DNA of 64,000 bases from Saprospiraceae bacterium (lineage in GTDB: Bacteria > Bacteroidota > Bacteroidia > Chitinophagales > Saprospiraceae): the NCBI GenBank assembly GCA_958295895.1, contig CATQHI010000003.1, positions 310,001 through 374,000 of the forward strand. The letters run 5' to 3'. Below are positions 27,005 to 34,673 of the stretch, piece by piece. The notes beneath the pieces are model-generated. The model was not told where the DNA came from and did no database searches. It worked only from the letters and a program-made list of their open reading frames with translations. The stretch's first letter is position 1, and each line of letters starts with the position of its first letter. A program made the translations under genes and the position numbers.

Positions 27005-27478
27005 GTGAAGGTGCTCGTCCTATACATCGGCAAAACCGCCGAGCGGTATCTCCAGCAGGGGGAAGCCGTGTACCAAAAACGCCTGGGCCACTACCTGCCC
27101 ATCGCCTTCGAGACCGTCCCCGACGTGCGCGGCGGCGGTAAGCTACCGGTAGAACAACTGCGCGAGCGAGAGGCTGAGGCGGTGCTCACCCGACTACAGT
27201 CCACCGACCGCCTGATCCTACTCGATGAGGGGGGGGAGCAGTTTACCAGTGAGGAATTTGCCGCCTGGCTCGACCGCGAGTTACAGCGCCCCGCCCGCCG
27301 GCTAGTGTTTCTGGTTGGGGGTGCTTTCGGCTTCGCTCCCCTACTTCACCACCGCGCGGATGCCAACCTCAGTCTTAGCCGCATGACCTTCAGCCACCAG
27401 ATGGTTCGCCTCTTTCTAACCGAGCAATTGTACCGGGCCATGACCATCCTACGTAACGAGAAGTACCATAACCCATGA
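27005..27478 (+). CDS. rlmH: 23S rRNA (pseudouridine1915-N3)-methyltransferase RlmH
   Basis: SPOUT-class methyltransferase that modifies pseudouridine 1915 in helix 69 of 23S rRNA. I chose the GTG at 27005, giving 157 residues, the usual RlmH length; the ATG far upstream would add 36 unlike residues. Motifs: LILLDEGGEQFTSEEFA, VFLVGGAFGF (SAM-binding knot) and LSRMTFSHQMVRLFLTEQLYRAMTI...YHNP, all typical. TACCTTCC lies four bases before the GTG. It overlaps tilS by 4 bp (ATGA), so the two are translationally coupled. Confidence 0.95.
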   Translation: MKVLVLYIGKTAERYLQQGEAVYQKRLGHYLPIAFETVPDVRGGGKLPVEQLREREAEAVLTRLQSTDRLILLDEGGEQFTSEEFAAWLDRELQRPARRLVFLVGGAFGFAPLLHHRADANLSLSRMTFSHQMVRLFLTEQLYRAMTILRNEKYHNP

Positions 27479-28832
27479 GTGCTCAGGACCTCATCCGTTC
27501 GTTCAAGCACTTCGTCCGTGAGGAAAAGCTATTCAGCCTGGATACTCACCTGCTCGTGGCCGTCAGCGGAGGGAAGGATAGTACGGTACTCGTTCATCTG
27601 CTACGTGAACTAGGATACACTATCTCGCTACTTCACTGCAATTTCCATCTGCGGGGGAAGGACTCTGATTTGGATGAGCAGTTCGTACGGGATCTTGCGA
27701 GCCCCCACGAGCTGAAAATCCACGTAACGGATATCGACCTTTCGACTGAGGCTCTACCTCAGGAGAGTGTGCAAATGACAGCCAGAAGACTAAGATATAT
27801 TCATTTTGAGAAAATTTTGGATGAGTATTATAATTACGAAGCGGTCATTGCAACCGCCCACCAATTAGAAGACTCTTTTGAGACCCTCCTAATTAATTTT
27901 CTGCGGGGTACGGGACTCGCGGGACTGAAGGGTATCGACCCTAAGTACCACAATACGGTTCGGCCTCTGTTGGGTAGCTCACGGTCTGAGATCGCTGCCT
28001 TCGCCCGGGAGCGCGGCATCGTTTGGCGGGAAGATGCCAGCAACGCAGGCGATGCTTATCTACGCAACCGGGTCCGCCACCAACTGCTTCCGGTGTTTGA
28101 CGAGTTAGGATTGACAACAACGGTACTGGTGCGCAACCTACGCCGGCTACGCAGCGAATCCTCACTTCTAAACTCAGCGCTAGCATCCTGGGCGGCCGAG
28201 GTGGTGCAGCGTACGGGGGAAGAAACGTTGGTGGACCGCAATTACTTCGATCCTATGTCTGCCGCCACGACTGAATTACTACTCCGACACTCCACCCCCT
28301 TTGCCGGGCCGGCTTCACCCCGGAGCAGTACCGGCAGATGGTTACGGTCGAGGGTACCCGACAGATACCAGGGGAAAACACCCTAGCCCACGTCACCCCC
28401 ACGACTTTTCGCTTCACCCCCCTACCGGCTGCCCGGGAGGTACGGTCTGTAAGTTTTACCCGCTTACCCTTCGTGCACGAAACGACGGAGTGGTACTACC
28501 TCTTCGAAGAGGTGCAGCGGCCCGACCAGCTTAATCATCCTGAATTCTTGTACCTGCACCCGCCCGACTTTCCGCTGCACCTGCGGCCCCGCCAAAAGGG
28601 TGACCGGATGGCTCCGCTTGGAATGGAGGGAAAGCGGAAAAAGCTAAAAAAAGTCTTTCAGGATCTGGAACTGACTGGGCTCGAACGAGCGGAGCAACTG
28701 CTGCTCTGCACGGCCGACGGGGTTATATTAGCTATCCTAGGGCACTGTATCGCGGAGCCAGCTAAAGTACTGCCCCAGGATGAGCGCGTACTGAGGATCA
28801 GCTGGCAACACAAAGGCCCCGAAGCACGCTAG
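27475..28832 (+). CDS. tilS: tRNA(Ile)-lysidine synthase TilS, frameshifted
   Basis: ATP-dependent ligase that adds lysine to C34 of tRNA-Ile(CAU). The PP-loop motif SGGKDS is at residues 31-36, followed by HCNFHLRGKDSDLDEQFV and LRYIHFEKILDEY. The usual AxHxDDxxET motif reads AHQLEDSFET here, a notable change. The frame breaks near 28305; the C-terminal domain continues in another frame with FTPEQYRQMV, RPRQKGDRMAPLGMEGKRKKLKKVFQD and VILAILG. A single missing base restores a protein of about 452 residues, the usual size. The gene is essential in most bacteria, so an error in the sequence is likely. The stretch 27770-27900 is locally AT-rich. Confidence 0.85.
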
Positions 28833-28845
28833 GTACTCCGGGGCC
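28815..28845. terminator. Hairpin between tilS and the convergent ompA-like gene
   Basis: GGCCCCG and CGGGGCC arms separated by 17 nt span the tilS stop codon. There is only a weak T-rich tail on each side. Position between convergent genes suggests a bidirectional terminator. Confidence 0.35.
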
Positions 28846-28870
28846 CGTTGGTCTGTAAAGTGCGGTGAGC

Positions 28871-29767
28871 TTACTCGGGCACCTTCGTAGGATCGAGCAG
28901 ATCGTAAAACTGGTTGAGGCGGGGCAGCAGGATGATACGGGTACGCCGGTTGGTGGAGCGGTTGTCGGGCGTATCGTTGGCGACCAGCTGGTTGTACTCG
29001 CCGCGGCCGCTGGCGATGAGGCGGTTGGGGTCGATGTCGTACTTGTTCTGAAGGGCCTTCACTACGGCGGTAGAACGAAGCACGGACAGGTCCCAGTTGT
29101 CCTTCACGCAGGCGGTGTTGATGGGCACATTGTCGGTGTAGCCTTCGACCATAAGGTCCAGGTTGGGGCGGCTCTTGGCGATCTGGGCGATCTTTTCCAG
29201 TACCTCGCCGGCGCGATCGGTGATCTGGTAGCTGCCGCTCTTGTAGAGCATCTTGTCGCTCAGGTTGATGTACACGACGGTCTTGTCGACCTTAATGTCC
29301 ACGTCCTGGTCTTCGATGCCTTCGCGGAGAACACTCTTTAAGTTGACGGCCAGCGCAAGATTGATGGAGTCAGCCTTGGACTTAGCCTCCTGGAGCAGGC
29401 GGATGTACTTATCCTTGCCCTCGAGCTGCGAGAGGGTGTTGGAGATGTTGGCGTTGGCACCCTGGCTGAGGACGGTCAGGTCACCAACCTGCTGTAGCTG
29501 GGCATCGCGCTGCTTGCGCAGGTCCTCGATTTGTTCCTGGCGCAGGTTGGCCTGGCTCTCGGCGGACTTGACCTGGTTAGACAGTTGGAGTTCCTTGCGC
29601 TCACACTCGGCCAGTTGCTGAGCGTAGCGGTTGATCTCCTGGTCGCGCTGGGCGAGCAACTGGTCGCGACTAGCCACCTCGGCCTGGGCGCTTTCCAGCT
29701 GTTTTTTGCTCACGCAGGAGGAAAGTCCCACGGTAAGCATGAGAAGAAGAAGGGTAATCTTTTGCAT
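28871..29767 (-). CDS. OmpA-family peptidoglycan-binding lipoprotein
   Basis: The ATG at 29767 gives a lipoprotein signal (MQKITLLLLMLTVGLSSC, Cys18); the longer frame start is rejected. The mature protein of about 280 residues has a coiled coil (about 20-125) rich in Q, E and R and a C-terminal OmpA/MotB-like domain (about 165-290) with LDLMVEGYTDNVPINT, LSVLRSTAVVKALQ, DPNRLIASGRGEYNQL and NRSTNRRTRIILLP. This domain binds diaminopimelate in peptidoglycan, so it likely tethers the outer membrane. It is separated by 67 bp from the S8 protease gene upstream on the same strand. Confidence 0.92.
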   Translation of the reverse strand: MQKITLLLLMLTVGLSSCVSKKQLESAQAEVASRDQLLAQRDQEINRYAQQLAECERKELQLSNQVKSAESQANLRQEQIEDLRKQRDAQLQQVGDLTVLSQGANANISNTLSQLEGKDKYIRLLQEAKSKADSINLALAVNLKSVLREGIEDQDVDIKVDKTVVYINLSDKMLYKSGSYQITDRAGEVLEKIAQIAKSRPNLDLMVEGYTDNVPINTACVKDNWDLSVLRSTAVVKALQNKYDIDPNRLIASGRGEYNQLVANDTPDNRSTNRRTRIILLPRLNQFYDLLDPTKVPE

Positions 29768-29834
29768 AATAAGCGGTTGAGAGTATTTGGTTGCCGCAGC
29801 GGGGATTTGGTACGCCGGCGGACAGTCGTAAACG

Positions 29835-31430
29835 CTAATGTACAACGACGGCAGCGTGTGCGTGTAGTGTCTTACCGACTAGCGAAATCAAATAGTAACC
29901 CGCGGGAAGCCCGCTGAGGTCCAACCGCACCCCGGCCGTGCCGGCAAAGACTGGTTCGTAGACAACCTCAGTTATGTACTGGCCTACTGCATTTAATATT
30001 TTGACACTCAGGCCCTCAGGTAATACGAGTTGATTAGTTAATAGCGTAAGCGAGCCCGTCGTGGGATTAGGACTTATGGAACTTACCAATAAATCCTGTG
30101 GGTCCGGAGCAGGACAGGAAGCGGTCAGCAATTCACCTGCCGCAGCTACCTCTAATACGCCCCCGGTGACGGTTTTGCCGCTAAGGCTAGCGTTGGCGAC
30201 GGTGCCCCCCAGGATGGCATCACGCACCAACCGTGCCGCCACGGCCGGCCGGTCGAATACGGTTGCTACCAGCTCCGGACACGCCGTGGCGTAAAGCAGA
30301 CTGATGGCCCCGGTCACGTAGGGGGCCGCGGCGCTCGTACTGCCGAAGGGGCCGTAACGGTCCCCGGGCCGGGTGGTGTAGCTGCCCTCGCCGGTAGCGG
30401 CTAGGTCGACCTGGCGCTGTCCGTAGGCGGCCGTAGGCTGGAGCTCATTATTCACTCCCAGGTTGGTCACCGTGAGGAGGAACTCACTCGGGCAGTCCGT
30501 CGGCATATCCTCCGTGAGATCGACGTCAATGGGTGCGTTGGCTACGCTAGCCGCGGTGAGTACCCCTACCTCCCCCAGCCGGTCATACATGGCCCCCCAG
30601 ACCGGAAAATCGGCACACGTAGCCCCCTCCACCCCGAAGCTGGCATTGGTGGCGGCTACGAAGGCGCCCCGTGCTCCCCTACTTTTGTTAAACGCCCGCC
30701 GCTGATCCACCACGTAGGTGTAGGCCTGCACGATGTCGGCCACCGTACGTATGCTGAAGAGCATGAGCCGGGCCTCCCAGTTGGTACCGGCTACCCCGAT
30801 GCCGTTGTCGCCCACGGCCCCCACGATGCCCGTCACCTGGGTGCCGTGGGCATCGATGTTGTACTCGCCCCCCAGGGTGTCGATGAAGTTGAAGCCGTGG
30901 ACATCGTCGACGTAGCCGTTGCCATCGTTGTCCACTCCATCACCGGCTACCTCGCCGGCATTCACCCAGAGATTGCCGCGCAGGTCCTCGTGCTCGGCAT
31001 CGAACCCGGCATCGAGCACGGCGGTGACGATGGGCACACCGTTCGGTAGATTACCCCCGGTCGTCTGGTCCCAGAGCTTCAAAAACCCAAGCCGTTGCAG
31101 GTTATCCTGTCGGTCGTAGTTCGGGTCGTCCGGAGCGCGGCGCGGCTGCACCGCCCAGTTGTACTGCACCGTCACCAGCTCCGGGTGAAACCGCAGGTGC
31201 CGATATACCCGTGCGGCTTCGTCAGCCTCGGTAAAGCGCAGCAGGGTGTGGGTGGGCGTCAGCCGCTCGGCCTGCCCGGAAGTCCACAGCGCGCGCTGAC
31301 CTGCCGTAGGTGCTGATTTCCAATCACAGAGCAGTTCGGTCGCGATTTGCTGTGCACCTGCGCTTCCCGCCCCGATGAAGTAGCAGAGCATGACTAACCC
31401 CACCGCTGACACGCTGCTTTTACAGCTCAC
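29835..31430 (-). CDS. Secreted subtilisin-like (S8) protease with T9SS sorting domain
   Basis: Serine protease with the S8 triad: Asp in VTAVLDAGFDAEHEDLRG, His in DAHGTQVTGIVGAVGDNGIGVAGT and Ser in FGSTSAAAPYVTGAISLL. The C-terminal 80 residues, from SSISPNPTTGSLTLL to GYYLISLVGK, are a type A sorting domain for the type IX secretion system, so it should be exported through the outer membrane and cleaved. The start is uncertain: the GTG at 31430 overlaps the ccsA stop and adds a signal peptide ending in AGAQQ; a Met at 31391 leaves only a short signal. I prefer the GTG. Confidence 0.87.
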   Translation of the reverse strand: MSCKSSVSAVGLVMLCYFIGAGSAGAQQIATELLCDWKSAPTAGQRALWTSGQAERLTPTHTLLRFTEADEAARVYRHLRFHPELVTVQYNWAVQPRRAPDDPNYDRQDNLQRLGFLKLWDQTTGGNLPNGVPIVTAVLDAGFDAEHEDLRGNLWVNAGEVAGDGVDNDGNGYVDDVHGFNFIDTLGGEYNIDAHGTQVTGIVGAVGDNGIGVAGTNWEARLMLFSIRTVADIVQAYTYVVDQRRAFNKSRGARGAFVAATNASFGVEGATCADFPVWGAMYDRLGEVGVLTAASVANAPIDVDLTEDMPTDCPSEFLLTVTNLGVNNELQPTAAYGQRQVDLAATGEGSYTTRPGDRYGPFGSTSAAAPYVTGAISLLYATACPELVATVFDRPAVAARLVRDAILGGTVANASLSGKTVTGGVLEVAAAGELLTASCPAPDPQDLLVSSISPNPTTGSLTLLTNQLVLPEGLSVKILNAVGQYITEVVYEPVFAGTAGVRLDLSGLPAGYYLISLVGKTLHAHAAVVVH

Positions 31431-32577
31431 TCCGCCGCAGTAAGCGTTCTCCCACGATACGGGCCCGGTAGGCCACCCCGGCCATCCAGCCGCCAAAGAG
31501 CGTCCAGCCGATGATGGTGGGGTAAAACACCATACGCATGGTATTGTCCAGGTCCTCCCCGCCCATGGCCGGATTACCCTCCGCGCCGGGGTGCAGACTC
31601 GTCGAGGACATCCGCGGCAGGATATAGATCAGCGGAATCAGACAGGCGAACGCGAAAATGTTGTACACCGCCCCCAGCCGGCCGCGTTGTTCCGGATCGG
31701 GAAAGGCCGCCCGCAGCACGAAGTAGCCCGCGTAGATCAATAGCGCGATCAGGGTGGTGAACTGCTTGATGTCCCAGTTCCACCAGCTGCCCCAGGTGTA
31801 CCTAGCCCACACCGCGCCGGTGAGCAGGCCGAGTACGCCAAATAACATACCCACCCCGGTGAAAACTACCGACCAGTGATCGGTACGTTCCAGCCGGCTC
31901 AGCTCGCTTAGCGATACGGTGGCGGGCAGCGTCCCGGCATCGGTGCGCGCCTTGATGCGCAGGTGCTTCACGGCGTACACCACCGCAGCGATGAACAAAA
32001 ACAGCATCGCAAACCAGAGGCTCACGTGGAAGTAGGTATTGCGGATCGTCTCGCTCAGCAAGCCCCGGTAGGGAAAGGTAAAGGCGGTATTTTTCGTCAG
32101 TTCATCACCGCGTAACCCATCGTGGAGCCACGCTTCCCGGTAGCGGGCCGGGGCCGCAGGTGCAAGCCGCTGGCGAACGGTGACTGCATTCGGTACGACG
32201 AACGTTCCGTTGGCCGGCCCACTCACGATCAGCGACATCCCGTGGGCACTCGTCTCCGGGCTAGGCAGGTAATCGGGGAAGCGGAAGGTGGCCGTGGCCC
32301 GCCGGTCATCGACCGCAGTAACCGATGCGGCGGGCAGCGAGTACAGCGTATCGTCCAGCGAGACATTCAGCCAGGCCCTGGTGGCACCCCCGTCCTCCAG
32401 AAACCGTGTATTGTAGCCTACCAGCTCAAAGGACTGGTTCTGGCCGAGCTCGGCCGCGGTGGGGCTTACGTGCACCAGGTTGGGCTTCAGGGGCACGAGC
32501 AGACCGGCCACCAGGGCGTAGACCAGGATCGCTACGCTGAGTAGTTTCCACCAGTGCTGCCGCATTAATCGTTCCAT
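31420..32577 (-). CDS. CcsA/CcmC-like cytochrome c maturation (haem-handling) protein
   Basis: Membrane protein of 385 residues. One N-terminal membrane segment is followed by a periplasmic Ig-like region (about 35-155) and then at least five membrane helices. The Trp-rich haem-handling motif WGSWWNWDIKQF is present, with flanking histidines in TYFHVSLWFA and TSLHPGAEG, as in CcmC/CcsA proteins that move haem for c-type cytochrome assembly. The N-terminal extracytoplasmic extension is seen in Bacteroidota members. Other ccm/ccs genes are not in this window. A TAAATTTG box lies four bases before ATG. The 3' end overlaps the protease start. Confidence 0.88.
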   Translation of the reverse strand: MERLMRQHWWKLLSVAILVYALVAGLLVPLKPNLVHVSPTAAELGQNQSFELVGYNTRFLEDGGATRAWLNVSLDDTLYSLPAASVTAVDDRRATATFRFPDYLPSPETSAHGMSLIVSGPANGTFVVPNAVTVRQRLAPAAPARYREAWLHDGLRGDELTKNTAFTFPYRGLLSETIRNTYFHVSLWFAMLFLFIAAVVYAVKHLRIKARTDAGTLPATVSLSELSRLERTDHWSVVFTGVGMLFGVLGLLTGAVWARYTWGSWWNWDIKQFTTLIALLIYAGYFVLRAAFPDPEQRGRLGAVYNIFAFACLIPLIYILPRMSSTSLHPGAEGNPAMGGEDLDNTMRMVFYPTIIGWTLFGGWMAGVAYRARIVGERLLRRSEL

Positions 32578-32581
32578 GGTG

Positions 32582-32589
32582 CAAATTTA
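32582..32589 (-). promoter_or_regulatory. -7 box TAAATTTG four bases before the ccsA-like ATG
   Basis: Perfect TAnnTTTG on the minus strand with the spacer CACC before ATG at 32577. It predicts an mRNA without, or nearly without, a leader. No convincing -33 element is visible upstream. Confidence 0.45.
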
Positions 32590-32695
32590 CGGCCGGCGTA
32601 CCGCCCTGGGGGCAGGGTGGCGGACAAATGACACCCCACAAACCAAGGCCCCCGCCCGGGGGTTAACTTTACATCCCAATAGTAGTCCCCCCCCT

Positions 32696-33251
32696 ATGGC
32701 GCTTGATCTCCACACCGGTATTGTACTCCTCGCCGAACCCTTCATGCTTAATACGAACTTCAAGCGGGCCACCGTGCTGCTGGTCGAGCACACCAACGAG
32801 GGTAGCCTGGGGTTCATCCTCAACCGCAGGGTCAATATGCGCGTGGACCGGCTGGTGGATGATTTTCCGGACTTCGATGCTCCCGTCTACTACGGGGGGC
32901 CGGTAGCCACCGACACCGTGCACTACCTACACCGCAAGGGAGAGTTGATCGAGGGTAGCGAGGAGGTCTCGCGGGGCATCTTCTGGGGGCGGCAACTACG
33001 AACAGCTCAAGGCCCTGATCGGGCAGGGGGTACTCACGAGCCGCGACGTGCGCTTCTTCGTGGGGTACGCCGGCTGGTCACCGCAGCAGCTGCTCGAAGA
33101 GCTCCAGGGGGGCAGCTGGGTACCCGCCACGATGTACCCCAACTACTTATTCAAGACGCGCCCGGAGCGGCTCTGGTCGCAGGTGATGTCCAACAAGGGC
33201 AACACCTTTTCGGTCATCGCCGAGATGCCCGAGGACGTACATTTCAACTAG
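32696..33251 (+). CDS. YqgE/AlgH family protein, frameshifted
   Basis: YqgE/AlgH (DUF179) protein. The first part starts MALDLHTGIVLLAEPFM and has VLLVEHTNEGSLGFILNRR and YYGGPVATDTVHYLH. The frame is lost after GIFWG near 32988; the end continues in the next frame with LTSRDVRFFVGYAGWSPQQL and ATMYPNYLFKTRPERLWSQVM. An extra C inside a G run (GGGGGCGG) explains the shift: without it the text reads WGGNYEQLKALIGQ. The joined protein has about 185 residues, the family norm. The biochemical function of the family is unclear. It is divergent from ccsA and followed after 30 bp by the HU/SPOR gene. Confidence 0.85.
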
Positions 33252-33269
33252 GCATGTCGATTCCCGTGG

Positions 33270-33277
33270 TACATTTG
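33270..33277 (+). promoter_or_regulatory. -7 box TACATTTG four bases before the HU/SPOR ATG
   Basis: Perfect TAnnTTTG followed by GTCT and then ATG at 33282, the same four-base spacing as at 20352 and 32577. No clear -33 element. Confidence 0.45.
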
Positions 33278-33281
33278 GTCT

Positions 33282-34238
33282 ATGAGCCACTCCATGATCG
33301 AGGCCGCCCTACGCACGTTGCTGATGGAGGAAGGCCGGGTGTGCCTGCCCGGCATCGGTACGCTGGTCGTCGAAGCCCAGCCCGCCCTGGTCAGTCTGAT
33401 GGAGGGCCGGGCCTCTCCGCCCTCTAAGTACGTCAGCTTTAACGCTAACCTGATTACCGACGACGGCCGACTGCGCCAGGAATGCGGAGACCCCGCCGCG
33501 GTGACGAGCTACCTCCAGGAAATCCAAACGGCGTTGGGGGAGGAAAAGCCCTTTATGTGACGGGCATCGGCAAGCTCTACCAGCAGGACCGGCACACGAT
33601 TCGCTTTATCCCGGGTGCCAACAATCTTAGCAAGGGGAGTTACGGCCTACCCACCGTAGAGGTGCACCCCATCATTCGTAAAGAACGTTTGGGTCCGGCG
33701 GCCGCACAGACAGCTAGCACCGATCGCCGCAAGCACCGGCAGGTGGGTACCCGCTCGGTAGCCGGCCGGTTCCCAGCCGGCCGGCCGTCCACCCACCTGG
33801 GCCTGGTATCTGGCCGCGATCGTAGGCACGCTGCTTGCCATTTTCCTGGTGTTCCGCCTGGCGGGCACCATTGGTATACTACTCGAAGACGAGGCGGAAC
33901 CGCTCACGCGGAATACTGCCGCGGAGGATGTTGCCCCCGCCCCGGCCCCCCGCCTACCCCCTTCTGCCGCCGCTGCAATTCCGGTAGCAAAAAACGAGGC
34001 CGTCATTATTATCGGACTCTACGGCCGGGAGCGTAACGTACGCAAACAAGTAGGTCGCTTGGAGGCAGCCGGCTACGTGCCGTACACCAGTCGGGAGGGC
34101 CGCAATACGCGAGTGGGCCTACGTCTGCGCTACGGCAACGAGGCAGAACTGCAACGGGTGCTGAACGAGGTGCAGGCCCGGTATACCCCGGAGGCCTTTG
34201 TCAGCCGGGTCAACGGAGCGGAGCGGCGGCCCCAATGA
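33282..34238 (+). CDS. HU-CCDC81/SPOR-domain membrane protein, twice frameshifted
   Basis: Bacteroidota protein with an N-terminal HU-CCDC81-like module (ALRTLLMEEGRVCLPGIGTL, ASPPSKYVSFNANLITDDG), a second such module (YVTGIGKLYQQDRHTIRFI), one membrane helix (WYLAAIVGTLLAIFLVFRLAG), a Pro/Ala linker and a C-terminal SPOR-like domain (VIIIGLYGRERNVRKQVGRLEAAGYVPY). SPOR domains bind peptidoglycan lacking stem peptides, so a role at the division site or cell wall is likely. Three frames are needed: one base is missing near 33540 (G run) and one is extra near 33795. Joined length is about 318 residues. Order and topology are convincing despite the breaks. Confidence 0.75.
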
Positions 34239-34292
34239 AAAGGCCCCGACCCGGTAAAAGATCGAGGCCAGAATAGAACTTAGGAAGTTCGG

Positions 34293-34376
34293 TGCCGGAG
34301 GGGGGAGTCGAACCCCCACGCTCGCAAAAGCACACGCCTCTGAAACGTGCGTGTCTACCAGTTTCACCACTCCGGC
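34293..34376 (-). tRNA. tRNA-Leu (anticodon CAG)
   Basis: On the minus strand the gene starts GCCGGAG and ends CTCCGGC plus discriminator A, a perfect 7-bp acceptor stem. The D arm is GTGGTGAAACTGGTAGACAC, the anticodon loop TTCAGAG gives CAG (reads CUG), a long variable arm marks a class II tRNA, and the T arm is GGGGGTTCGACTCCCCC. The full CCA is not encoded. Confidence 0.96.
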
Positions 34377-34391
34377 GGGTCTAACGGGGCG

Positions 34392-34422
34392 CAAAGATAG
34401 TGCGCCGCTACATGTATGCAAC
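34392..34422 (-). promoter_or_regulatory. Promoter of tRNA-Leu(CAG)
   Basis: GTTG, a 19-nt spacer and TATCTTTG (perfect TAnnTTTG) on the minus strand, ending 16 nt before the tRNA 5' end. It fits the Bacteroidota vegetative promoter well. Confidence 0.75.
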
Positions 34423-34454
34423 AAAGGGGCCGACTTTTTCGGCCCTTCCTTTCG

Positions 34455-34536
34455 TACCGCCAGTGGGAATCGAACCCACACTCCCGGAGGAACTGGATTT
34501 TGAATCCAGCGCGTCTACCAATTCCGCCATAGCGGC
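34455..34536 (-). tRNA. tRNA-Leu (anticodon CAA)
   Basis: On the minus strand, GCCGCTA pairs with TGGCGGT (two G-U pairs), the D arm has GGAATTGGTAGAC, the anticodon loop TTCAAAA gives CAA (reads UUG), a variable arm TTCCTCCGGGAGT forms a hairpin, and the T arm is GTGGGTTCGATTCCCAC. Class II shape confirms leucine. It is the second of two neighbouring tRNA-Leu genes, each with its own promoter. Confidence 0.96.
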
Positions 34537-34552
34537 CGGTACGAATACGGCA

Positions 34553-34584
34553 CAAAAGTAGGCAAGCCGCAGCTAGCCCGCAAC
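34553..34584 (-). promoter_or_regulatory. Promoter of tRNA-Leu(CAA), -33 element inside a duplicated rimO tail
   Basis: GTTG, a 20-nt spacer and TACTTTTG (perfect TAnnTTTG) on the minus strand, ending 16 nt before the tRNA, the same distance as in the neighbouring tRNA. The GTTG lies in the 38-bp repeat copy at 34563-34600. Confidence 0.7.
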
Positions 34585-34600
34585 GAGTTCGCCCATTAAA
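34563..34600. repeat. 38-bp direct repeat, copy 1
   Basis: Exact copy of 34636-34673. In copy 2 these bases are the last codons and stop of rimO plus following bases; copy 1 is outside the gene, 73 bp away, and overlaps the tRNA-Leu(CAA) promoter. Confidence 0.95.
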
Positions 34601-34635
34601 AAGTTTTGGCACACGTCTACCAACCCGTCGATAAT

Positions 34636-34673
34636 CAAGCCGCAGCTAGCCCGCAACGAGTTCGCCCATTAAA
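34636..34673. repeat. 38-bp direct repeat, copy 2 (rimO 3' end)
   Basis: Encodes the C-terminal MGELVAG and stop codon of rimO on the minus strand. Copy 1 is 73 bp away with no mismatch, pointing to a recent duplication or an assembly duplication. Confidence 0.95.

Noticed and set aside
32664-32671. TAACTTTA as promoter of yqgE
   Set aside because: One mismatch and no TTG-like element 19-20 nt upstream; too weak to list as a feature.
34563-34673. 38-bp repeats beside tRNA genes as attachment sites of an integrated element
   Set aside because: Only 35 bp lie between the copies, there is no integrase, and the copied sequence is the rimO end rather than the tRNA end.
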